36,472 bases of DNA, from assembly GCA_018969715.1 (NCBI GenBank), contig JAGWXT010000020.1, positions 1 through 36,472 of the forward strand, in the 5' to 3' direction. Position 1 is the stretch's first letter, and each line of letters starts with the position of its first letter. The translations under genes were made by a program, and so were the position numbers. Positions 31,423 through 36,472 of the stretch are shown piece after piece. Origin of the DNA: Actinomycetales bacterium (GTDB lineage Bacteria > Actinomycetota > Actinomycetes > S36-B12 > UBA5976). The notes under the pieces are model-generated. The model had not been told where the DNA came from. It worked only from the letters and a program-made list of their open reading frames with translations, and ran no database searches.

Positions 31423-32567
31423 CGATGACGGCGGACGCCTCGCCCCAGCGCTTCGCGATTCACCACATCGGGGCGCGCGGCAGCGGCCGCGGCTTCCCTG
31501 TTGTCCCGCGCGCCGAACGGGATATCTCGGTGTTTCTCTATGACGCCGATGTTGCGTGCATCCCCACCGTCGAATCCATCAACCGTGACGCACCAACGCC
31601 CGTGACCGTCCTTCCCTACTGCCTGTCAGATGTTGACGGCACAGCTTCCTTCTATGACACGGCCGAGGGCTTCACCAGCAGCATCCTTGAACCCCTGCCG
31701 TCAGGCCTTTGGGATAACAGAGGCATGGCAGATTACGACTTGTCCTATGACAGCGCCTACCGCGTGCGCCGTGTCCAGGAGATTTCCTGCCATCGCCTTG
31801 ACACCGTCTGTGCCCATCACCCAGAGATCGACGCTCCCACGTTCATGATTCTTGACACACAGGGATCTGAGCTGGCGATCCTGAGAGGAGCAGGCGCTCT
31901 GCTCGACAACGTCGTCGGGGTAATCATCGAAGTATTCTTCACGCCCCTATACCGGGATCAGCCGGTCTTCGATGACGTTCAGCGGTTCATGTCCGATAAC
32001 GGTTTCGACCTGATGGAAGCGCCACTGGGTGGCTCATCGGTGCGGACCAGACTCCCGCTTGGTGCCCGGGCTCGCGGACAGGCGGTCCACACCGACCTGC
32101 TCTACCTTCGTCGACCTGACGGTGTCAACAATGCGGCATTGGCTTATGCATCCCTTGCCCTTGGCCATGCCTCGCGAACTGCCGAGTGCCTTCCCCTGCC
32201 ACCCCAACGGAGCAGCTGGGGACGACTGGTGGAGGAGTTTCAGGAGCTCTTGGCTGCACGTGCGGACCCACTGCCACCCGAGTGGGCGGAAGTGGTGACT
32301 GAGGAGCAATGGCAGGCGCAATTCGACCCGATCCTCGCCAACCCGCGTGGCCACCGCGCAGGGCAGTTGGCACGGCGATTCCACGTCTACCGACCAACCC
32401 TTGCCCTGTACTCCGCTTGGACTCGTGTGAAGTCTTGGGCCAGTGCATGGCATCGCTGGTGGCGGATGGGGCGTCTGCAAGCGCCCTATCTGCGCTTTGC
32501 GCAGCGCAACGACCTCAGCGAGTACGCGGCGGCAATCAGGGCCCACCGGGTTGGGCTTCGGCCCTGA
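31419..32567 (+). CDS. FkbM-family methyltransferase-like protein, inserted cassette
   Basis: 382 residues. VTVLPYCLSDVDGTASFYDT and, later, APTFMILDTQGSELAILRGA followed by GVIIEVFFTPLYRDQPVFDD form the FkbM domain (SAM-dependent O-methyltransferases, often acting on sugars or polyketides). The usual D-x-E-G-x-E reads D-T-Q-G-S-E. Residues 250-382 (LVEEFQELLAARADPLPPEW onwards) are an additional Trp-rich region not recognised. GGAAAGG lies 5 nt before ATG 31419. Codon use is visibly less GC-biased than in its neighbours (many A/T third positions). The gene is bracketed by 47-bp direct repeats and interrupts a metabolic operon, so horizontal acquisition is likely. The acceptor substrate cannot be inferred. 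Confidence 0.8.
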   Translation: MTMTADASPQRFAIHHIGARGSGRGFPVVPRAERDISVFLYDADVACIPTVESINRDAPTPVTVLPYCLSDVDGTASFYDTAEGFTSSILEPLPSGLWDNRGMADYDLSYDSAYRVRRVQEISCHRLDTVCAHHPEIDAPTFMILDTQGSELAILRGAGALLDNVVGVIIEVFFTPLYRDQPVFDDVQRFMSDNGFDLMEAPLGGSSVRTRLPLGARARGQAVHTDLLYLRRPDGVNNAALAYASLALGHASRTAECLPLPPQRSSWGRLVEEFQELLAARADPLPPEWAEVVTEEQWQAQFDPILANPRGHRAGQLARRFHVYRPTLALYSAWTRVKSWASAWHRWWRMGRLQAPYLRFAQRNDLSEYAAAIRAHRVGLRP

Positions 32568-32606
32568 CCGGCGCGTGACCGCGCCACCGGCGCCGCCCGC
32601 AGACGG
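32560..32606 (+). repeat. 47-bp direct repeat, right copy
   Basis: This partner of the repeat at 31243-31289 contains the fkbM-like stop codon and the true folP2 GTG start (32575). Two mismatches separate the copies. Confidence 0.93.
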
Positions 32607-33468
32607 GGTGCTCAGACTCGGCCGCCACGCGTTCAGCCCCGATCGGCTGCTGGTGATGGCGATCGTCAACCGGACTCCGGACTCCTTCTTTGACCGCGGT
32701 GCGACCTGGTCCGATGACGCAGCCCTTGCCCGCGTGGCCGAGGTCATCGCCGATGGTGCGGAGATCGTCGACATCGGTGGGGTCAAGGCGGGCCCGGGAG
32801 ATCCGGTCTCCGGAGCGGAGGAGGCTCGACGGGTCGTACCGTTCATCGCCGCAGTCCGCGCCGCCCATCCCGAGATCGTCATCAGCGTCGACACGTGGCG
32901 ACATGAGGTCGGCCGAGCCGCCTGTGAGGCGGGAGCCGACCTGCTCAATGACGCCTGGGGTGGCTGGGATCCGAAGCTGGCCGAGGTCGCTGCCACCTTC
33001 GGTGCGGGCCTTGTCTGCACGCACACCGGCGGTGCCGCCCCCCGCACGAGGCCGCACCGGGTCACCTACGCCGATGTGATGGCCGATGTGGTCGCGACGA
33101 CGACGGGGCTGGCGGACCGGGCGGTGAGCCTCGGGGTCGCACCCAGTGCCGTGCTCGTCGACCCCGCTCACGACTTTGGCAAGAACACGTGGCACTCCCT
33201 GGCCGTCACCCGTGACCTGGCCACGCTGGTCGAAACGGGCTGGCCGGTGCTCGTGTCGACCTCGAATAAGGACTTCATCGGGGAGAGCCTCGGTCGCGAG
33301 GTCACCGAGCGCCTGGCCGGTTCGCTCGCAACGGTCGTGGTCTGCGCACTCGCGGGGGCCCGTGTCTTTCGCGTCCACGCAGTCGCCCAGACGCGCGATG
33401 CCCTCGACATGGTGGCGTGTATCCGCGGTTCCGCTGAGCCGCGCCAGACGGTGCGAGCGCTGGCATGA
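32575..33468 (+). CDS. folP2: FolP2-type dihydropteroate synthase homologue
   Basis: Pterin-binding TIM barrel of 297 residues. LVMAIVNRTPDSFFDRGATW, GAEIVDIGGVKAGPGDPVSG, ISVDTWRHEVGRAACEAGAD, LLNDAWGGWDPKLAEVAA and VDPAHDFGKNTWHSLAV correspond segment by segment to mycobacterial FolP2 (Rv1207). The IVNRTPDSF and IGGVKAGPG patterns differ from canonical FolP1 (INVTPDSFSDGG, IGGESTRPG). Mycobacterial FolP2 has been reported to lack dihydropteroate synthase activity, so folate synthesis should not be assumed. GTG 32575 begins 8 nt after the fkbM-like stop. The same start motif overlaps the meaB stop in the left repeat copy, which shows the former meaB-folP2 coupling. It overlaps the next gene by ATGA. 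Confidence 0.9.
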   Translation: MTAPPAPPADGVLRLGRHAFSPDRLLVMAIVNRTPDSFFDRGATWSDDAALARVAEVIADGAEIVDIGGVKAGPGDPVSGAEEARRVVPFIAAVRAAHPEIVISVDTWRHEVGRAACEAGADLLNDAWGGWDPKLAEVAATFGAGLVCTHTGGAAPRTRPHRVTYADVMADVVATTTGLADRAVSLGVAPSAVLVDPAHDFGKNTWHSLAVTRDLATLVETGWPVLVSTSNKDFIGESLGREVTERLAGSLATVVVCALAGARVFRVHAVAQTRDALDMVACIRGSAEPRQTVRALA

Positions 33469-34190
33469 GCCGCATCGTCGGTGCTGTCGTGTGCCCGAGC
33501 ACTCCCCTGCTGTTGCCCGGGGTGACCGGACGGATGGATCCGATACCGGCGCTGCGCGAGGCCTGTCACGACGCCGTCGCGGAACTGCTGTCACATGGTC
33601 CGGAGCACATCGTGGTCGTCGGCAGCGCCCCCGTACCGTCCACTGCAGCCCTCATCGTCCACAACCCGTCGGACCTCATCGATGACGCCCGTCGCGCGCT
33701 GGCACCCCGTCGCGGGCAACCGCCCGCACCGGACGCGCCTGTGCTGCCGCTGGCCGTCGGCGCGAGCCTGCTGACCGCCGCAGGGTGGCCGGGGCCGCTG
33801 GCGTGGTGGGCAGTCACGCCCACCACACCCCCCGGCGCAGCCGCTGACCTCGGTGCCATCGCGGGGACCTCACACCGCACGGCTGTGCTCGCCCTCGGCG
33901 GGGGGAGCGCCTGTTCAACCCTGAAGGCACCGGGCTTCCGGCATCCCGAAGCCGAGCAGTTCAACCGCGACCTCGTGGACGCAGTGGCCCAGTGGGATGT
34001 GCCCACCCTGATGTCGCTAAGCACGAAGTCAGCGGAGCAGTTGGCCGACCTGCCCACCACGATGTGCTTCCTGGCGGGGGCGGTGGCGTCAGCCGGACCG
34101 CAGCGGGTGAACGTCGCCATGCTCGCCCGGGAGGTCGTGGCCGGGGTGCTGTGCGCCGTGGCCGAACTGCGAATCGCGGCACCGCCGTGA
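33465..34190 (+). CDS. LigB-superfamily (class III extradiol dioxygenase-like) protein, probably non-catalytic
   Basis: 241 residues. The N-terminal strand IVGAVVCPSTPLLLPGV corresponds to the PHPPLLVP active-site segment of class III extradiol dioxygenases and Memo/AmmeMemoRadiSam proteins, but the metal-ligand histidine is absent (CPSTP). HIVVVGSAP, LPLAVGASLLTAAGWPGP and VLALGGGSACSTLKAPGF follow the outline of mycobacterial Rv2728c. Dioxygenase activity is therefore unlikely; the role is unknown. ATG 33465 overlaps the folP2 stop and its own stop overlaps the sensor gene (GTGA), so it belongs to the same coupled operon. Confidence 0.72.
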   Translation: MSRIVGAVVCPSTPLLLPGVTGRMDPIPALREACHDAVAELLSHGPEHIVVVGSAPVPSTAALIVHNPSDLIDDARRALAPRRGQPPAPDAPVLPLAVGASLLTAAGWPGPLAWWAVTPTTPPGAAADLGAIAGTSHRTAVLALGGGSACSTLKAPGFRHPEAEQFNRDLVDAVAQWDVPTLMSLSTKSAEQLADLPTTMCFLAGAVASAGPQRVNVAMLAREVVAGVLCAVAELRIAAPP

Positions 34191-36472
34191 CGATCGCGCC
34201 GGCGGCGGCGCGAGGCCTGCACGCGGCCGCCCTGGCCTCGCAGCGGCGGATCATCGTCGTCACCTGCGCCCTGCTGGCCGTCGGATCCGCAGTGATTTCC
34301 GCGCTCACTGTCTGGGAATGGGTGACATCCAATCAACGCCTGCTGCTGCTGATATCGGCCTGCCTGAGCCTGCTGGGAATCTGGCTGCTCCAGGTCGGCG
34401 CTCGCGGGATACCAGCCTGCGGGCTTCTGGCCTTCGGTGTCGGCTCGCTGACGGCACTGCCCATCCTCGCGCCCACGGGCAGCCCCCCCTGGATTGCGCT
34501 GTTCGCTCTCATCTTCTACACCGCGGCGATCATCGTGCTGACCGGATCGCCCTGGTCGGCTCGACTGGCGGTAGCGATCGCCCCGATCTACCTTGCCGCC
34601 CTGTGGCTGTGGCAGCCCTCCGGGATCCTGCCCCTTGGGCTGCAGTTCGCCAATGGCCTGCTGTCGTACTGCTCGATGCTGTTGGCGGTCGGCGGGCTAT
34701 GGCTTGCCGACCGCACCGTGCGGGCGCGGGCTCGCACGGCGGACGAACGGTTCGCCGCCTCGGTTTCCGCCTATGCGGACAACGCCGCGATTGCCGCCCA
34801 GGATGCACTGTGGCGCTCCACGGTTGCGCGCATCCACGAGACGACCCTGAACACCGTCCGCTCTGTTCTGGATGTTGCACAGCTTGACCGCACCATGCTG
34901 CGGGACGTGCTCACCAGCTATACCAAATCCGCACCGTCACCCCCGACGCGTGCGCTCACCCATCCGACGACCTCAGATGTCCTGGCGCTGGCGCGGGAGC
35001 GACCGGAGGTCGCGCGAGTGCTGCGGTTGCCGCAGCCGATGGCGGCACTGCCCATTGCATCGCAGTGCCTCGGGCCGGCCAGTGCCGCCGTCGTCGAGGT
35101 CGTTCACAATGCGATCCGGCACGGGGCGGCAGGCGAGGTCACGGTCAACCTTCGGCAGGAGCGTGACGACGCAGTGATCGTCCTGACCGCATCGGGTGCC
35201 GCGTTCGACGACACCAGGCGACAGGGTGTCGGGACGCGCCGGATCCTCACTGACGACCTTGCCCGGGTCGGAGCCCGCGCCGCGCGCTCAACCACCGACT
35301 CAACGGCGACCTACCACCTGCGACTGCCCAAGCCGAGCTCCCCCCTGTCGCAGCTGATGAGTGCGACGCCGGCCTCACCATCAGACACTCGGTTCCTGCT
35401 AGGCGCGGTGCTCGCCGGACTGGCATGTGGGGGCAGTGGCTATCTCGTCCTCTTCACACCCGCACTTGGATGGCAGGCCATGGTCGGGGCCGCGTTTGGC
35501 CTGCTGTGTTGCTTTGTCGTGCTCCAGCACATGGCCCGCGGCGCGCTCCTCACCGGAGGAACCGGCTACCTCATCGCAGCAGCAGCCGCGGGGCTGGCGT
35601 GGTGGGTGGTTCCGATCACGGGACCGACGAGCCAGCTGCTGCTGGCGGCGGCGAACAGCATCGGGCAGATCGTGCTACTCACCTGCGTCTGGTCGTCACG
35701 GGGGCCGGCGATACTGGCGGCCTGTGCTGGGCTGCTGACCACTGTCACGGTCACGGCGCTTGCAACTCCCGCCAGCCGCGAGCTGATCGTGGCCGGCCTG
35801 ATGGCCACCGTTCCCGGCGCCCTCGTTGTCATCGTCAGCACAACCCTCGGCGGCGTGGTCTCCCGCCGCTCCCGCCGATTGCACCTCGAGCTTGACTTGG
35901 CCGAAGTACAGCTGCGTGCCCAGACATCAGCACGCATCGTGATGTCAAATGCGCTTGCGGTGCTCGTCGCGCACGCCGATGACCTGCTGCAGCAGGTCGC
36001 CGACGGTCGCGCCCTAAGCGACAGTACGCGCGTTGAACTTGCCGGCTGCGAGGCGGCGATCCGCGTCCGACTGCAGGCGGCGCAACCGACTCCCGGTGGC
36101 TTCTGGGAGGTCGCGTGCGCGATCACCGACGCATCAGCACAGGCCGGCCAGCCCGTCGCTGTCGACCTGATCGACCCCGTGCCAACATCGGCACCCGTTC
36201 CTGATGCCATCCGAGCAGCGCTCATTGGCCTGGCCTGCCACCGCAGTGCGACACCTGCGACGTTGCAGCTGCTGCAGGACGACGAGGAGGAGACTCTGGT
36301 GCTCACGGTCGACTCCGCCGCTGCCGCGGCACGCCTCACCGAGGACCAGCGCGCAGCACTTGAACGTTTCTGCGGCGGGGAGATACAGCTCCACATGGAT
36401 CCAACAGCGCGCTCTCGGGTGACTGTTTCGATTGTGAGGCCGATCAGCGAGCCCCCCCCACCCCGAGACCCT
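34187..36472 (+). CDS. Tandem membrane histidine-kinase-like sensor, 3' end outside window
   Basis: GTG 34187 overlaps the preceding stop, and the frame has no stop up to the window edge (762 codons). Module 1: about five to six hydrophobic helices (about 20-180), a helical segment STVARIHETTLNTVRSVLD with a candidate phospho-acceptor His217, and an ATPase-like domain with N-box VVEVVHNAIRHG (Asn308), ending THYHLRLP-like near 385. Module 2: a second hydrophobic block (about 400-560, beginning FLLGAVLAGLACGG), a helical stretch (SRRLHLELDLAEVQLRAQ, then MSNALAVLVAHADDLL) without an obvious acceptor motif, and a weak ATPase-like region (PDAIRAALIGLACHRSATPA). Module 2 looks degenerate. It may be a kinase with an internal pseudo-kinase half, or a two-gene fusion. 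No response regulator is visible. Confidence 0.75.
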   Translation, partial: MTIAPAAARGLHAAALASQRRIIVVTCALLAVGSAVISALTVWEWVTSNQRLLLLISACLSLLGIWLLQVGARGIPACGLLAFGVGSLTALPILAPTGSPPWIALFALIFYTAAIIVLTGSPWSARLAVAIAPIYLAALWLWQPSGILPLGLQFANGLLSYCSMLLAVGGLWLADRTVRARARTADERFAASVSAYADNAAIAAQDALWRSTVARIHETTLNTVRSVLDVAQLDRTMLRDVLTSYTKSAPSPPTRALTHPTTSDVLALARERPEVARVLRLPQPMAALPIASQCLGPASAAVVEVVHNAIRHGAAGEVTVNLRQERDDAVIVLTASGAAFDDTRRQGVGTRRILTDDLARVGARAARSTTDSTATYHLRLPKPSSPLSQLMSATPASPSDTRFLLGAVLAGLACGGSGYLVLFTPALGWQAMVGAAFGLLCCFVVLQHMARGALLTGGTGYLIAAAAAGLAWWVVPITGPTSQLLLAAANSIGQIVLLTCVWSSRGPAILAACAGLLTTVTVTALATPASRELIVAGLMATVPGALVVIVSTTLGGVVSRRSRRLHLELDLAEVQLRAQTSARIVMSNALAVLVAHADDLLQQVADGRALSDSTRVELAGCEAAIRVRLQAAQPTPGGFWEVACAITDASAQAGQPVAVDLIDPVPTSAPVPDAIRAALIGLACHRSATPATLQLLQDDEEETLVLTVDSAAAAARLTEDQRAALERFCGGEIQLHMDPTARSRVTVSIVRPISEPPPPRDP

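Overview
The window is high-GC DNA from an actinobacterium (Actinomycetota). Gene density is high, many neighbours overlap by GTGA or ATGA, and the gene set is actinobacterial: Kgd-type 2-oxoglutarate decarboxylase/dehydrogenase, WhiB1, PdtaS, SigH/SigR with its redox anti-sigma factor, and FolP2. The order whiB1 - pdtaS - anti-sigma - sigH/R - SRAP peptidase - aroA - rsgA matches the block I remember from Mycobacterium tuberculosis Rv3219-Rv3228. Here bioY, an ilvG-like gene and an M23 peptidase gene sit inside that block. I cannot name genus or family from the sequence. No rRNA, tRNA or CRISPR array was seen.

Layout. 1-6.9 kb: 3' part of kgd, an MDR oxidoreductase, a PLP-dependent threonine-aldolase-like enzyme, a small membrane protein and a diacylglycerol-kinase-like enzyme. 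6.9-10.0 kb: a regulatory and mobile zone with a 15-bp tandem repeat, a perfect CRP-like site upstream of whiB1, an IS630-type remnant, a truncated XRE gene, a Phd/RelE-type toxin-antitoxin pair with a palindromic operator, an HATPase ORF and a full-length but frameshifted IS630-type element. 10.0-19.6 kb: pdtaS, bioY, ilvG-like, M23 peptidase, anti-sigma/thioesterase fusion, sigR/H, SRAP peptidase, aroA and rsgA. 19.4-24.9 kb: a purU-P450-membrane protein operon on the minus strand, and rmuC-crcB-crcB on the plus strand. 25.0-26.7 kb: a polytopic GT-C-like membrane protein. 26.8-36.5 kb: one long coupled plus-strand operon, mutA-mutB-meaB-(fkbM cassette)-folP2-LigB-like-double sensor. The last gene runs off the window.

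Most notable observations: (1) the SigR-type anti-sigma factor, with all RsrA-spaced zinc and redox cysteines, is fused in frame to an FlK-type hotdog thioesterase that keeps the Thr-Glu-His spacing; (2) an fkbM-like gene lies between two 47-bp near-identical direct repeats that split a former meaB-folP2 coupled junction and leave a 54-codon bridging ORF; (3) the last gene stays open for 762 codons to the window edge and repeats a membrane plus histidine-kinase-like module twice in one chain; (4) IS630-type ends lie exactly at the TAG stop codons of two signalling genes, whiB1 and pdtaS; (5) eleven genes have a TANNNT-like hexamer exactly 6 or 7 nt before the chosen start codon, pointing to widespread leaderless transcription, including divergent promoters with overlapping -10 boxes.
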